Assembly: GCF_014048475.1 (NCBI RefSeq)
Contig: NZ_NWUS01000001.1
Span: forward strand, 434,001 to 498,000
Source: Bombella favorum
GTDB lineage: Bacteria; Pseudomonadota; Alphaproteobacteria; Acetobacterales; Acetobacteraceae
Length of the DNA: 64,000 nucleotides
Direction: 5' to 3'
The translations under genes were made by a program, and so were the position numbers. Shown piece by piece: positions 49,016-58,908 of this stretch. Each line of letters opens with the position of its first letter. Position 1 is the stretch's first letter. A model generated the notes under the pieces. It was not told where the DNA came from, did no database searches, and worked only from the letters and a program-made list of their open reading frames with translations.

Positions 49016-49786
49016 TTAGACACGCTCTTCCTCCTCCTGTCCAGAGGGCCGCTCTTCCGCTAGCCGATACAGTGTCGTCATCAGGCGATCCCGGGCAGAG
49101 GGCAGCGGGCGATGACAGGCAGCAAAAACAGCCCGTTGCAGAAAATGACCACTCAGCCGTGCCCCAGCGAGCCAATCAGCTGGAGTGCCTTCTTCATCAT
49201 CATTCAAAAGGCACGAAGGCAGAGGCAACAGGCGGTCTTTCCACTCTCCAGCCCCCGCCTCGCTAACAGCACGCCCCGTTCGAGGTGATACATAAACCAG
49301 CCCTTCCCGCACCCCTGTAACAGCACATTGATCCAGCGTGAGGCCATAACCCAGCTGTTCCAGAAGGAGCAGTTCCCAACGCAAATAAAGGGCAACCGGT
49401 GGCTGAGATGCAGAAACACTCACCACCCCCATGAAGTGAGCCAAAGATGCAAATAACACCTCTTGTGGCTCTCGCTCTGCCAGGGCCTCACTGCACAGGC
49501 TACAAGCACTGCCCAACAAGGACAAAGCCAAGGGGTGATCCAACAGAAAAGAAGCCGTAGGCCGTACCAGCTCCGCCGTCATATAACCTAACTGCTCCGG
49601 CAGGCGGGCTTTCCAACGGGCCATGATCAAGCTGCCCTCCTGCCAGAGAGCCGACTGTCGGCGGGACTGCCCTCCCCGGACCAGCGCATGATAAACGCCT
49701 CGCTGCCTTGTCAGCACACGGACTAGCAGGCTGCTTTCTCCATGAGGAGAGAGACGCAGGATGATGGCTGGTTCTTCCCACTCCAT
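49016..49786 (-). CDS. recO: DNA repair protein RecO
   Basis: Loads RecA on gapped DNA with RecF/RecR. The 256 residues begin with the RecO OB fold (ILRLSPHGESSLLVRVLTRQRGVYHALVRGG), followed by the helical domain (LYLRWELLLLEQLGYGLTLDQCAVTG). The cysteines of zinc-binding RecO types are only partly present (CAVTG), so zinc binding is doubtful. GAGGG precedes the ATG. It is just upstream of parC, a standard alphaproteobacterial order. Confidence 0.9.
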   Translation of the reverse strand: MEWEEPAIILRLSPHGESSLLVRVLTRQRGVYHALVRGGQSRRQSALWQEGSLIMARWKARLPEQLGYMTAELVRPTASFLLDHPLALSLLGSACSLCSEALAEREPQEVLFASLAHFMGVVSVSASQPPVALYLRWELLLLEQLGYGLTLDQCAVTGVREGLVYVSPRTGRAVSEAGAGEWKDRLLPLPSCLLNDDEEGTPADWLAGARLSGHFLQRAVFAACHRPLPSARDRLMTTLYRLAEERPSGQEEEERV

Positions 49787-49800
49787 GACGATACCCTCAA

Positions 49801-49837
49801 AATAGAAAAAGGGCCTCCGTCATCATGACGAAGACCC
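49801..49837 (-). terminator. Terminator of the rpsB-tsf operon
   Basis: On the minus strand GGGTCTTCGTCA and TGACGGAGGCCC form a 12-pair stem (two G-T pairs) with a TGA loop, followed by TTTTTCTAT. It lies 28 bases after the tsf stop and just before the recO start. Confidence 0.88.
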
Positions 49838-49864
49838 TTCCTCTAGCAATAAACCGTTAATGGC

Positions 49865-50776
49865 TTATTTCTTCTGGCCAGAAGCCGCAGCCACTTCAGC
49901 AGCGAAGTCCGTCTCAGCCTTCTCGATGCCTTCACCCAGCTTGTAGCGGACGAAGCCAACCAGCTTAGCACCGGCCTTCTTAACAACTTCCTTCACGCGG
50001 CTCTCACCGTCATGCACCCAGACCTGTTCCAGCAGAACTACTTCTTCGTAGAACTTGCGGATGCGGCCTTCCACCATCTTCTCGATGATAGCTTCCGGCT
50101 TACCAGAGCTACGAGCCTGGTCTTCCAGCACCTTACGCTCGTGAGCAACAGAAGCGGCATCCACGCTGTCCACATCCAGAGCTGTCGGGCTGGTAGCGGC
50201 AACATGCATACCAATCTGACGGCCCAGTGTCAGCAGAGCCTCGCTCTCGGACGGAGCCTCAATAGCGGCCAGAACACCGATGCGGCCAACGCCCGGACGC
50301 AGAGCACCATGAACGTAGCTGGCCACAACACCAGACGGCACGCTCAGCACGTCAACACGACGCAGGCTCATATTCTCACCGATGGTGGCGACCAGATGGG
50401 TCAGCTCATCAGCAACGGTACGGCCAGACGGCATCTTAGCAGCCTTAACAGCCTCCAGATCACCACCGACCTGCAGAGCTACCTTAGCGATGTCTTCCAC
50501 AGCCTGCTGGAAGGCCTCGTTACGAGCCACGAAGTCGGTCTCGGCATTAACCTCGACCATGGCAGCTTTCTTGCCATCAACGGCAACGCCCACCAGACCT
50601 TCAGCAGCCACACGGCCAGACTTCTTAGCAGCCTGAGACAGACCCTTCTTACGCAGCCAGTCGATAGCAGCCTGCATGTCGCCGTTAGCTTCTGTCAGGG
50701 CCTTTTTACAATCCATCATGCCTGCGCTTGTTGCATCACGCAGCTCACGCACCATTGCAGCGGTAACTTCTGCCAT
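49865..50776 (-). CDS. tsf: Elongation factor Ts
   Basis: Nucleotide exchange factor for EF-Tu. The 303 residues start with the UBA-like domain ([19 protein letters not shown]) and contain the TDFVARN motif ([15 protein letters not shown]) and the dimerisation/core domains. Codon use is strongly biased as for a highly expressed gene. Preceded by rpsB with a 150-base gap that holds two hairpins. Confidence 0.97.
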   Translation of the reverse strand: MAEVTAAMVRELRDATSAGMMDCKKALTEANGDMQAAIDWLRKKGLSQAAKKSGRVAAEGLVGVAVDGKKAAMVEVNAETDFVARNEAFQQAVEDIAKVALQVGGDLEAVKAAKMPSGRTVADELTHLVATIGENMSLRRVDVLSVPSGVVASYVHGALRPGVGRIGVLAAIEAPSESEALLTLGRQIGMHVAATSPTALDVDSVDAASVAHERKVLEDQARSSGKPEAIIEKMVEGRIRKFYEEVVLLEQVWVHDGESRVKEVVKKAGAKLVGFVRYKLGEGIEKAETDFAAEVAAASGQKK

Positions 50777-50801
50777 TCTCTATCATCCCCGATAAAACAC
50801 C

Positions 50802-50833
50802 CATGCAGCCGGGAAATAATCCACGGCTGCATG
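50802..50833 (-). promoter_or_regulatory. Perfect hairpin in the rpsB-tsf gap
   Basis: CATGCAGCCG (50802-50811) pairs perfectly with CGGCTGCATG (50824-50833) around 12 bases, 26 bases before the tsf ATG. A second, smaller hairpin ATGGCC-ACAAG-GGCCAT lies at 50898-50914, close to the rpsB stop. They could attenuate or process the transcript so that S2 and EF-Ts are made at different levels. Confidence 0.5.
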
Positions 50834-50926
50834 AGCTTCATGTCACATATCCATCATCCGGCTCGACTTCACGAAAAAGCAGGCCGGATTTTCTGGCATG
50901 GCCACAAGGGCCATAGCTGGAGAGAC

Positions 50927-51694
50927 TTATTCAGCCTTCTCTGCCACAACGGTTTCTTCAACCGGCAGCTCAGCCGCAGCGCCGATGTCCTGACCGGAGG
51001 CTGCCAGTTCAGCAGAAATACCATCCAGCACAGCGCCAGACACCAGATCACAGTAAGTAGCGATGGCACGAATAGCATCATCATTACCCGGGATCGGGAA
51101 TGTAACACCCTTCGGGTCGGAGTTGCTGTCCAGCACGGCAATCACGGGGATGCCCAGCTTGTTGGCTTCTTCAACAGCCAGCTTTTCCTTGTTTGTGTCG
51201 ATAACAAACAGCAGGTCCGGCAGGCCGCCCATGTCCTTGATCCCACCGAGGGAGCGTTCCAGCTTCTCACGGTCACGGGTGATGTCGAGGACTTCCTTCT
51301 TGGTCAGACCAGTTGTGTCGCCAGCCAGCATTTCATCAATGCCACGCAGACGCTTGATGGAGCCTGTGATGGTCTTCCAGTTGGTCAGCATACCACCGAG
51401 CCAACGATGGTTCACATAGTACTGGCCGCAACGCTGAGCAGCATCAGCAACCAGATCAGCAGCAGAGCGCTTCGTACCAACAAACAGCACGCGACCACCG
51501 GAGGCCACGGTGTCACGCACCTGCTTCAGGGCGCGATCCAGCAGCGGAACAGTCTGCTGAAGGTCAATGATATGAACCTGGTTACGAACACCGAACAGGT
51601 ACGGTGCCATTGCCGGATTCCAGCGACGTGTGTGATGGCCGAAGTGAACACCAGCTTCCAGCAGCTGACGCATCGTGAACTGTGGCATTGCCAT
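50927..51694 (-). CDS. rpsB: 30S ribosomal protein S2
   Basis: Small-subunit ribosomal protein. The 255 residues begin [20 protein letters not shown] and contain [49 protein letters not shown] and [26 protein letters not shown]-terminal Ala/Glu/Val tail extends beyond the core, as in alphaproteobacterial S2. A second in-frame ATG lies two codons in. Strong codon bias. The leader carries a long-range stem (51727-51778). Confidence 0.97.
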   Translation of the reverse strand: MAMPQFTMRQLLEAGVHFGHHTRRWNPAMAPYLFGVRNQVHIIDLQQTVPLLDRALKQVRDTVASGGRVLFVGTKRSAADLVADAAQRCGQYYVNHRWLGGMLTNWKTITGSIKRLRGIDEMLAGDTTGLTKKEVLDITRDREKLERSLGGIKDMGGLPDLLFVIDTNKEKLAVEEANKLGIPVIAVLDSNSDPKGVTFPIPGNDDAIRAIATYCDLVSGAVLDGISAELAASGQDIGAAAELPVEETVVAEKAE

Positions 51695-51726
51695 AGTCTA
51701 AAACTCTCTTTCTCTGGTTTATCCTC

Positions 51727-51778
51727 CGCATGGCAACGCCCCTTAAAATACGGGACACCAGGCAATCCGGGCCATGCG
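51727..51778 (-). promoter_or_regulatory. Candidate rpsB leader structure
   Basis: CGCATGGC (51727-51734) and GCCATGCG (51771-51778) pair perfectly across 36 bases, in the 175-base gap upstream of rpsB. A GGAGG (51723-51727) sits right at the foot of the stem, 29 bases before the rpsB ATG and so not in normal position for it. Another perfect-looking stem, GCCCCACATGGGGC, lies just upstream (about 51797-51810). This resembles an autoregulatory leader bound by S2, known in other proteobacteria; I cannot match it to a known family by eye. Confidence 0.45.
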
Positions 51779-51869
51779 TGCGAAATATACTCTCCGCCCC
51801 ATGTGGGGCTGAAAAATACCGCCTCTATCTAGAATAAGCTGAAACGAAACGCAAGTATCTCCCTGCCCT

Positions 51870-52508
51870 TCATCCCTGTGCGACTGGGAGGCCACGCAGA
51901 AACTGCGCCATAGCCTTATGGGCACGGGCGGCATCACGCCCAAGCCCTATCAAGGCGCCGACCTGAAACGGATGCCGCAGGATAGACCCAAGCAAAGCCG
52001 GGACATGCACCTGCCCTTCCTTAAGCCCTTCCACGGCGGCAGGCGGCAGGTCCCTCCCTGCCTCATCACAGATCACGCGCAACACAGCAAAAGGCAAGCC
52101 AGAACGGGCCACAAGACCGCTTTCCATATCCACGGCATGACATCCCGTCCGGGAAAAAAGAGCCGCTTTTTCTGTAGCCGTTCCAATCATAACCGGACTA
52201 TGCAGGATGCCCTCACGCACTGCGGCCTGTGCCGCACCAAAACGGGCACTCAGTGCTGGATCAGCCCTGTAATTTTCACCATCAACCTGCACATACTCGG
52301 CTACCTGCACACTTCCCGGTGGCAGGGCTGCATCCAATGCCCCAGAGCAGCCAAAGGACAGAAGTTCCGTCACGCCTGCCTCACGAAGGGATAGCAAGGC
52401 ACGCCGTGCACCAACTTCACAAGCATGACTCAGCGCAATTTTTGCCTCGGGGAAAAATTGCCTTGCTAGCCGTGCTTCCTGTTTCAGCCCTACCAGAATA
52501 CCTAACAT
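51870..52508 (-). CDS. hpnG: Hopanoid-associated phosphorylase/nucleosidase HpnG
   Basis: A purine-nucleoside-phosphorylase-fold enzyme of 212 residues that, in the known pathway, removes adenine from adenosylhopane to give ribosylhopane. Visible features: GILVGLKQEARLAR at the start, LLSFGCSGALDAALPPGSV (phosphate/ribose site), TGCHAVDMESG (conserved Met-Glu) and VICDEAGRDLPP. Its ATG overlaps the shc stop by one base. HpnH, which makes its substrate, is not in the window. The gene is last of the hpnA-G run. Confidence 0.9.
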   Translation of the reverse strand: MLGILVGLKQEARLARQFFPEAKIALSHACEVGARRALLSLREAGVTELLSFGCSGALDAALPPGSVQVAEYVQVDGENYRADPALSARFGAAQAAVREGILHSPVMIGTATEKAALFSRTGCHAVDMESGLVARSGLPFAVLRVICDEAGRDLPPAAVEGLKEGQVHVPALLGSILRHPFQVGALIGLGRDAARAHKAMAQFLRGLPVAQG

Positions 52509-54463
52509 CAGAAGCCGAACTCTACCTGCCCTGAGTTACTACTGGACAGGTTACGATACCGGGACAGTGCCATGAGCGGGAAAAACTGCTTGTACCCATG
52601 ATAACGCAGATAGAAGACTTTGGGGAAGCCAACAGCATTATACGGTGCCTCGTGCCATTCGCCCTGCTCATCCTGTGCCTGCATGAGGTAAGCCATACCA
52701 CGACGGACCGCCTCACTATCGTGACGACCAACCGCCATCAACCCCAGCGTGGCCCAGGCCGTCTGGGTTGGTAAGCTCTCCTTATAGACACCCTGCGGTG
52801 CTCCCTCGTAACTGGCGCAGTCTTCACCCCAGCCACCATCATCATTCTGCACACTTTCCAGCCAAGCGACAGCCCGCTTCACCATCGGATCATCATGGCT
52901 GACACCAGCGATATTCAGCGCACAAAGCACAGACCATGTACCGTAAATATAGTTCGTGCCCCAACGTCCGAACCAGCTGCCCGACTTCTCCTGCTCGGCA
53001 CGGATATAATCCAGCCCTTTGCGGATCACCCCCATATCCTCCGGATGACCCAACTGAGACAGGAAAGAAATGCAGCGTGCGGAAACATCCACCGTTGGCG
53101 GATCCAGCAGGGCACCGTGATCAGAGAACGGAATGTGGTTCAGCACCTCAAGATTGTTATCAATATCAAAGGCACCCCAGCCGCCATTGCTGCTTTGCAT
53201 CCCGATAATCCATTCCCGGGCACGCTCAATAGCTGTACGATTTTTCTCTGGATCAATCCGGTGCAGTAGCATGCCGACAACAGCGGTATCATCAACATCC
53301 GGGTAGTAATCATTCTCGTACTGAAAGGCCCATCCACCCGGACGCAGGTCCGGCGCATTGATGGCCCAGTCGCCTTTAACATTCAAAATCTGACGATCCC
53401 GAAGCCACGCTGCTGCCTTCTCCAAAGCTGCCTTTGTCTCGGCTGGCATCACGCCCTTAGCTCCTGTCGAAGCCTCCAACATGGCAAGACCTGACAGACC
53501 CGTATCCCAGACAGGCGACACACAAGGCTGGCAGTAAGCCTCATGTTCCTTCACCACCAGTAGTCCTTGCATGGCCTCCCATGCCTGAACAACCCGTGGA
53601 TCATCATCCGGCACGCCAAGCGTGCGATACATCATGATGACATTGGCCATGGAGGGGTAGATAGCCCCCAGCCCACCACCGCTCAGTCGTTTTTCGATAA
53701 AATCAACCGTAACACGGATGGCTTTCTCATGAACGGAATGGGGAATGAGCGGAACGAGTGGCCGTATGACTTTATCCAGACCGGAAAAAACCCGCCCCCA
53801 GACCGAACGATACGGACCACGGATCCAATCCTTGATAGTCGCTGGCGGCTCTCTGAACAGCTCCTGCACGCGCACTCCACGAGGATTCAGGGCAAGAGGT
53901 TTATACGCAGCCAGAATGAGGAGCGGTGCAATAACAGTCCGGGACCAATAGGACATATTCCAGACAGAAAAGAAGGCTTTGCGAGGCAGCAGCATCAGCT
54001 CCACCGGCATAACAGGCACGGCAGACCACGGCACCTCCCCGAACAGAGCCAACTGAATACGGGTAAAGACATTGCTCCTCTCCGCCCCGCCATGATGAAG
54101 AATGGCGGCCCGGGCCTTGCGCATGTGCGGTGCTTCCGGGTCGTCCCCTATCATCTTCAGGGCGAAATAGGCTTTCACGCTGGCAGAAAGGTCGAACCGA
54201 CCATCCGTATAAAGTGGCCACCCACCATGTTCACCCTGCGTCCGGCGCAGATAGACACCGATCTTCTGCTCCAGCTCCACATCGCTACAATCAAGGAAAT
54301 GGCGCAGCAGGACATATTCCGATGGAATGGTTGCATCGGCCTCCAGCTCAAAGACCCAATGACCGTCACTCTTCTGACGCTTTCCCAGAGCGGCATGAGA
54401 TGCTTTGACAGCCTGCTCCACCACGGTGGCATCGATGTTATGACGGAACAACGTCTCGTTCAC
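52508..54463 (-). CDS. shc: Squalene-hopene cyclase (HpnF)
   Basis: Cyclises squalene to hopene and diplopterol, membrane-associated. The 651-residue protein has multiple QW repeats (GEHGGWPLY, SNGGWGAFD, NDDGGWGEDC) and the catalytic acid motif DVDDTA near residue 385. The product is of normal length. A GTG at 54463 is used as start because TTGGAGGAG lies 6 bases before it; ATGs at 54514 and 54481 are in frame but have no such site. It is the fifth step in the operon order, 74 bases after hpnE. Confidence 0.95.
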   Translation of the reverse strand: MNETLFRHNIDATVVEQAVKASHAALGKRQKSDGHWVFELEADATIPSEYVLLRHFLDCSDVELEQKIGVYLRRTQGEHGGWPLYTDGRFDLSASVKAYFALKMIGDDPEAPHMRKARAAILHHGGAERSNVFTRIQLALFGEVPWSAVPVMPVELMLLPRKAFFSVWNMSYWSRTVIAPLLILAAYKPLALNPRGVRVQELFREPPATIKDWIRGPYRSVWGRVFSGLDKVIRPLVPLIPHSVHEKAIRVTVDFIEKRLSGGGLGAIYPSMANVIMMYRTLGVPDDDPRVVQAWEAMQGLLVVKEHEAYCQPCVSPVWDTGLSGLAMLEASTGAKGVMPAETKAALEKAAAWLRDRQILNVKGDWAINAPDLRPGGWAFQYENDYYPDVDDTAVVGMLLHRIDPEKNRTAIERAREWIIGMQSSNGGWGAFDIDNNLEVLNHIPFSDHGALLDPPTVDVSARCISFLSQLGHPEDMGVIRKGLDYIRAEQEKSGSWFGRWGTNYIYGTWSVLCALNIAGVSHDDPMVKRAVAWLESVQNDDGGWGEDCASYEGAPQGVYKESLPTQTAWATLGLMAVGRHDSEAVRRGMAYLMQAQDEQGEWHEAPYNAVGFPKVFYLRYHGYKQFFPLMALSRYRNLSSSNSGQVEFGF

Positions 54464-54537
54464 TGAACTCTCCTCCAACATCCTCGCACAGCAGGTCTTA
54501 TGCCTGTCCAGCATGTGCGGAGACCATAAACCAGTTT

Positions 54538-55842
54538 TCAGGCGTGCGCCGCTCCAGCAGAAGCCGTGCGAAAACCAAGCGCTCCCACCGCTACCACTCC
54601 GGACTGGATAGCACCTTCAATTGTGGAAGGCAGGCCAGTATCCGTCCAGTCTCCAGCGAGAGCAAGATTGGCATAGGCGGTTTTTGCCCCAGGACGCTTT
54701 TTATCCTGTTCCGGTGTAGCTGCAAAGGTTGCTCGCTTTTCCCGGATCAACCGGGCAACGGGCATCACTTCAGGCAAGGGAACTTCGACGAGTGGGTCCA
54801 GCGTCCGGCGCAGCTCTGCCCAGATATGCGTCAACATATCCTCCTGCCCCCAATCAGCATAACGATTGGCTGCACTGACTGTGACAGACAGAACCTCATC
54901 ATGCAGGAAAACCCACTCTGCCACGCCACCGACAAGCCCGATAAAGCCAGCCTGCTTCAAGGCACCACGGGGTTTCAGGGGCTGTGCCAAGCGGTAATGA
55001 GCATTGGCGATACTCTCAAACTCATCCGGCCCCTCTAGACCCGGCAGAAGCCCGGCAGCCACTGGCGAAGGAACAGCCAAAATTACTGAATCCTCCGCAC
55101 CCAGTGTCACGGGGCCGTTGGATGTCTCCAGTGCCGTCACACGTCCCGTTCCCTCATCAATCTGAAGAGCAGACACACGTGTGCTTGTCAGGACCTCTGC
55201 ATGGAAACGCTCTAGATAGCGAAGAGCCGGTGCGACGAAACTTTCCGATAGCCCTCTAGCTGCCATCCACGGGCAACAGGCATTACCACCTTTAGCCAGC
55301 GTCCGCCGCACAATATTCCCCAAAAGACGGGCACTACCTCTTTTCACATCCGTATTCAGCCCGGAAACAGCCAACGGTTCCAACAGGCGGCGAGCGAGCT
55401 GCCCCGGCAGAAGGCAGTCCGCCACGCAGGCTTGCTCATCAGCCTTCATTAGACGGAACAAGGCCCTTACATCCCCAAGACGCATGCCCGGAACACGGCT
55501 ACCTCGCTGCAAAAGCCAAAACGGAATACGCCCCGGGGAGAGCCGCAACGTCCATGCCAGATCCTCTTGCAGATCATACCACGGAAAAACGGGTACCCCC
55601 GGTCCTTTCAGCGTATCCCGTGCGCCTAGATGGTCGAGGTAACGAAATGTGGCAGGATTAGCGGAAAGAAGCAGGTGGTTGCCATTATCAATGACCGTGT
55701 CCAACGCCTTGTCATGAAAGGAACGGGCCCGCCCACCGCAGGCGGGTCCGGCCTCATACACAGTCACCTGCGCCTGCGGAGCAAGCTCCACAGCGGCGGA
55801 GAGGCCCGCAAGCCCACCGCCAATGATATGCACATGGCTCAC
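54538..55842 (-). CDS. hpnE: Hydroxysqualene dehydroxylase, FAD-dependent HpnE
   Basis: Reduces hydroxysqualene to squalene, the last of three steps that replace squalene synthase. The 434-residue protein starts with the dinucleotide-binding HIIGGGLAGLSAAVEL and has the FAD amine-oxidase-like pattern with a C-terminal ALAGDWTDTGLPSTIEGAIQSG. The start is GTG at 55842, forming a GTGA overlap with hpnD; a 55-codon in-frame upstream stretch runs through hpnD and is not family-like. It resembles phytoene desaturases, as this family does. Confidence 0.92.
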   Translation of the reverse strand: MSHVHIIGGGLAGLSAAVELAPQAQVTVYEAGPACGGRARSFHDKALDTVIDNGNHLLLSANPATFRYLDHLGARDTLKGPGVPVFPWYDLQEDLAWTLRLSPGRIPFWLLQRGSRVPGMRLGDVRALFRLMKADEQACVADCLLPGQLARRLLEPLAVSGLNTDVKRGSARLLGNIVRRTLAKGGNACCPWMAARGLSESFVAPALRYLERFHAEVLTSTRVSALQIDEGTGRVTALETSNGPVTLGAEDSVILAVPSPVAAGLLPGLEGPDEFESIANAHYRLAQPLKPRGALKQAGFIGLVGGVAEWVFLHDEVLSVTVSAANRYADWGQEDMLTHIWAELRRTLDPLVEVPLPEVMPVARLIREKRATFAATPEQDKKRPGAKTAYANLALAGDWTDTGLPSTIEGAIQSGVVAVGALGFRTASAGAAHA

Positions 55843-56723
55843 AATGTCACCCCGGCCGCTGCCAGTGCCATCGTCAATGCCTTGCGGATAGAACAGACAC
55901 GCAGCGGAGCCTCCGGATTGCGCCAGCCACGGCGGCAAAGTGCAGCCAGTGTAACCTTGTAAGAGGCAGCCATGATTCGAGCAGGGCGTACTGTCGCTGC
56001 CGGGCACTGCTTCATCAACGCTGCAGCCCTACGGAAATGATCTTTTGCTCGCCCTGCGAGAATACGGCACAACCCATCCAGCCCGATAGCGTAAAGAGCT
56101 TCGGCAGGGTCAGTAGGCACGCTGTATCGACGCAGAAGCTCAGCAGGCAGATAAAGCCGCCCACGGGCTGCATCTTCAGCAATATCACGCAGAATATTTG
56201 TCAACTGAAGGGCACGCCCCAGATGATAAGCGATCTTATCCCCATACTCTTCTGGCGTTCCAAAAATACGTACGGACAGCCTCCCAACAGCCGAGGCAGC
56301 ACGGTCGCAATAGAGGTCCAGCGTCGCCTCATCCGGGGCTACAATCGGTTCGCCACAATCCATCTGCATCCCATCAATGATGGCGATGAAATCTTCCTGC
56401 TTCAGGTCGAACTGCTTGATGGCCTCTAGCAGGACACGTTCTAATGCCGCGTCTGCCTGCCCCTCATAAAGAGCTGCAATGCGCCCCTTCCACTCCTCCA
56501 AGGCCGCTGCGGGATCATCGTGCGGAATATCACCATCGGCAATATCATCCACGACACGGCAGAAGGCATAGACGGCAAACATACCATCCCGGCGCATGGG
56601 AGGAAGAATCTTCATCCCCCGCCCGAACGACGTGCCGGAACGGGTCACGATCTCCTCCACCTCTCTCAGGTCAGACGGGGCGCATGACAGACCTTGAGGC
56701 GTGTTGTGACGAGCAGAGACCAT
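55839..56723 (-). CDS. hpnD: Presqualene diphosphate synthase HpnD
   Basis: Condenses two farnesyl diphosphates to presqualene diphosphate. The 294 residues show the trans-isoprenyl synthase fold with the two Asp-rich motifs, FCRVVDDIADGD (about residue 60) and QLTNILRDIAEDAARGRLYLP (about 175). An ATG at 56735 is possible; the one at 56723 has GAGGAAGG well spaced. It lies 120 bases after hpnC and overlaps hpnE. Confidence 0.92.
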   Translation of the reverse strand: MVSARHNTPQGLSCAPSDLREVEEIVTRSGTSFGRGMKILPPMRRDGMFAVYAFCRVVDDIADGDIPHDDPAAALEEWKGRIAALYEGQADAALERVLLEAIKQFDLKQEDFIAIIDGMQMDCGEPIVAPDEATLDLYCDRAASAVGRLSVRIFGTPEEYGDKIAYHLGRALQLTNILRDIAEDAARGRLYLPAELLRRYSVPTDPAEALYAIGLDGLCRILAGRAKDHFRRAAALMKQCPAATVRPARIMAASYKVTLAALCRRGWRNPEAPLRVCSIRKALTMALAAAGVTL

Positions 56724-56842
56724 AACCTTCCTCATATTCCTTCAATGGCCGCAGCCAAAACCGTAAGCACAGGCCGCATCAACGGCCTGCCCTCTTCTAG
56801 CGACAAAGTCTGCTGCGGCAAAGAGCCCGCATGAAACCTGTC

Positions 56843-57733
56843 TCAGCGCATATACCGCATGGCATAGCCCAATGCCTGGAGACCATCCAATTTAGTCAGT
56901 GCTACCCGCTCGGCTATCGGGTCCTGCCGATGCAGACGCTCTGTCAGACGGCGACAGAGTGCGACAATCACAGCGGCCTCCAACCGCATGCGACGATCCT
57001 TCACCAGAGCAGGAAGGCGGGCAGCCTCCTCATTCAAGGCATCAACATGGGTAAGCATACGATCGAACACACGCCGCACACCCGGCTTACTCCGGGCCAA
57101 AATGAGGTCCTTCAGCCGAACATTCTCAGCCGCTAGCCATGGGAGAGGTATGTAGCAGCGGTTCAACGTCTTCAGATCGCTGCTGACATCCTGCATATGA
57201 TTGACAATCTGAAGTGCCGTACACAGTGCATCCGATGGACCGAATGTCTCCTCCCCTTCGCCATGCAGCATCAACAGGAAACGCCCTACCGGATTAGCAG
57301 AATACTGGCAGTAATGTAGAAGCTCCGACCAGTGCTCGTACCGTGTTTTCTCTGCATCCATGATGAAGGCCGTTAGCAGATCGCCCCCTAATGTCAGCGG
57401 CAGCCCTCGTTCCTGAAGCACCGCCCGAAGGATAACGGCACTCCATGCGTCAGCCCGTCCAGCAGGCGGCTTCCGCTCACCATACAGCACCTCGCGCAAC
57501 GCCTTTAGGCGATCCACCTTCTGCGCAGGGGACAGGCGCGTATTATCCACCATATCATCCGCCACACGGGCAAACCTGTAATAGGCATGAACGGCAGGAC
57601 GGTGTTTAGCTGAGATTAGAAAAGACCCGACCGGGAAATTTTCATCCTTCATACCCTTGCTAGAGGAAACATCCTGCTTCCCCCAGAGATGAGCATCATC
57701 CTGCATAGTTGGCCCACCAGACTGTGACATCAT
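56843..57733 (-). CDS. hpnC: Hydroxysqualene synthase HpnC
   Basis: Converts presqualene diphosphate to hydroxysqualene. The 296-residue protein is a second trans-isoprenyl synthase-fold member; its Asp motifs read RFARVADDMVDN and NHMQDVSSDLKTLNRCYIP, the latter departing from the usual RDIxED, as known for HpnC. Its ATG overlaps the hpnB stop in ATGA (57730-57733). Paralogue of hpnD, so the pair reflects an old duplication common to hopanoid clusters. Confidence 0.9.
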   Translation of the reverse strand: MMSQSGGPTMQDDAHLWGKQDVSSSKGMKDENFPVGSFLISAKHRPAVHAYYRFARVADDMVDNTRLSPAQKVDRLKALREVLYGERKPPAGRADAWSAVILRAVLQERGLPLTLGGDLLTAFIMDAEKTRYEHWSELLHYCQYSANPVGRFLLMLHGEGEETFGPSDALCTALQIVNHMQDVSSDLKTLNRCYIPLPWLAAENVRLKDLILARSKPGVRRVFDRMLTHVDALNEEAARLPALVKDRRMRLEAAVIVALCRRLTERLHRQDPIAERVALTKLDGLQALGYAMRYMR

Positions 57734-58905
57734 GATTCTGCTCCTTCATACGACCGCCCACGCCAGCTGACGCCTTTGCCCCGATAATAATTCACTGCGG
57801 AACCAACAGTTGCCATCATATAAAAAACAGCCACTAGAGGCAGTGAAAGGACACGCCACCATGACAACCTGAACCAGCGCAGGGTCGGGACGAACGTAAT
57901 GCAGCTAAGAGCATATGCACAGCCACCTACGATACGGTTTTTCCCCCGGCCGAACAAAAGAAGGCGAGCTGGCAGAAGCCATATCAGAACCATTCCGACC
58001 AAGGCTTTCAGAAGGTTCCAAGGCGAAAAATCAAGCTGAACATAAGCGTTGCGGGCAATCATATGCCATATTTCACTCACGCTCTGATAAGTGCGGATAG
58101 ACCATGCCTGCTCACTGCAGCCAAGATAAAGCCGCCCCCCAGCACGCTTGACATAAGCACCCAACGTGCAGTCATCAATCAAGGCACCTTTGAGAGACTG
58201 TATCCCTCCAATTTTCTCCAGCATATTGCGGCGGATCAGCACCGTTCCACCAGCTGCCCCAGCGGTCGAAGAACGAGGATCGGCAACCTTCCGGAAGGGG
58301 TATAGCATCGCAAAAAAATACACAAAGGCTGGGACTAAAGCCTTTTCCCAGAAGCTGGCGCAATTCAGCATCACCATTTCGGAGACCATATCGAGTTTTT
58401 CGTGCTGTGCTCGCTCCACCAGAGTGGAGACATGGTCTTCCTGATGGATAATATCAGCATCAGTCAGCAGGACATAGCCATCCCGAGGAAGCTGCCGCAA
58501 GGCCTCTTCCTGCCCTTGCTTGACAGCCCACAGCTTACCGCTCCACCCTTCTGGGTGAGGCTTCCCCGCAAGAACGGTCAACCGTCCTGTCGGGTCCGGC
58601 AGGCGTCGAGCAATGTCCCCGGTCCCATCGGTGCTTTCATCATCCACAAGAATGACGTGATAAGCTCCCTGATAATCCTGCTCCAACAAGGACGATAGAC
58701 AGGCCGTAACAGAGGCCGCTTCATCCCGGGCAGGCACGATCACGGTAACGGCTGGCAGAACATTCTTCCGACTACCTGTCTTCGTCCCCCTTTTCAGCCA
58801 GGGGCCTCCAACCCAGAACAAACCATGAAAAAAAGTCAGCCCCAACCAAGCCAACAGAGAAAACAACGCCGTTACAAAAGTCATTACCGTGTCAGCCTGT
58901 CCCAC
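57730..58905 (-). CDS. hpnB: Hopanoid-associated glycosyltransferase HpnB
   Basis: A GT2-type glycosyltransferase of 391 residues. An N-terminal membrane helix (about 9-33) precedes VTVIVPARDEAASVTACLSSLL, the VILVDDESTDGTG nucleotide-sugar loop, LLTDADIIH (DxD), and C-terminal membrane helices near residues 300-375. The substrate is not experimentally firm. The start is uncertain: GTG 58905, three bases after hpnA, or ATG 58884. Confidence 0.85.
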   Translation of the reverse strand: MGQADTVMTFVTALFSLLAWLGLTFFHGLFWVGGPWLKRGTKTGSRKNVLPAVTVIVPARDEAASVTACLSSLLEQDYQGAYHVILVDDESTDGTGDIARRLPDPTGRLTVLAGKPHPEGWSGKLWAVKQGQEEALRQLPRDGYVLLTDADIIHQEDHVSTLVERAQHEKLDMVSEMVMLNCASFWEKALVPAFVYFFAMLYPFRKVADPRSSTAGAAGGTVLIRRNMLEKIGGIQSLKGALIDDCTLGAYVKRAGGRLYLGCSEQAWSIRTYQSVSEIWHMIARNAYVQLDFSPWNLLKALVGMVLIWLLPARLLLFGRGKNRIVGGCAYALSCITFVPTLRWFRLSWWRVLSLPLVAVFYMMATVGSAVNYYRGKGVSWRGRSYEGAES

Positions 58906-58908
58906 CTC

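Noticed and set aside
50012-51832. 606-codon open frame opposite tsf and rpsB
   Set aside because: Same codon-bias effect opposite two highly expressed genes; it crosses both genes and their gap with no domain pattern.
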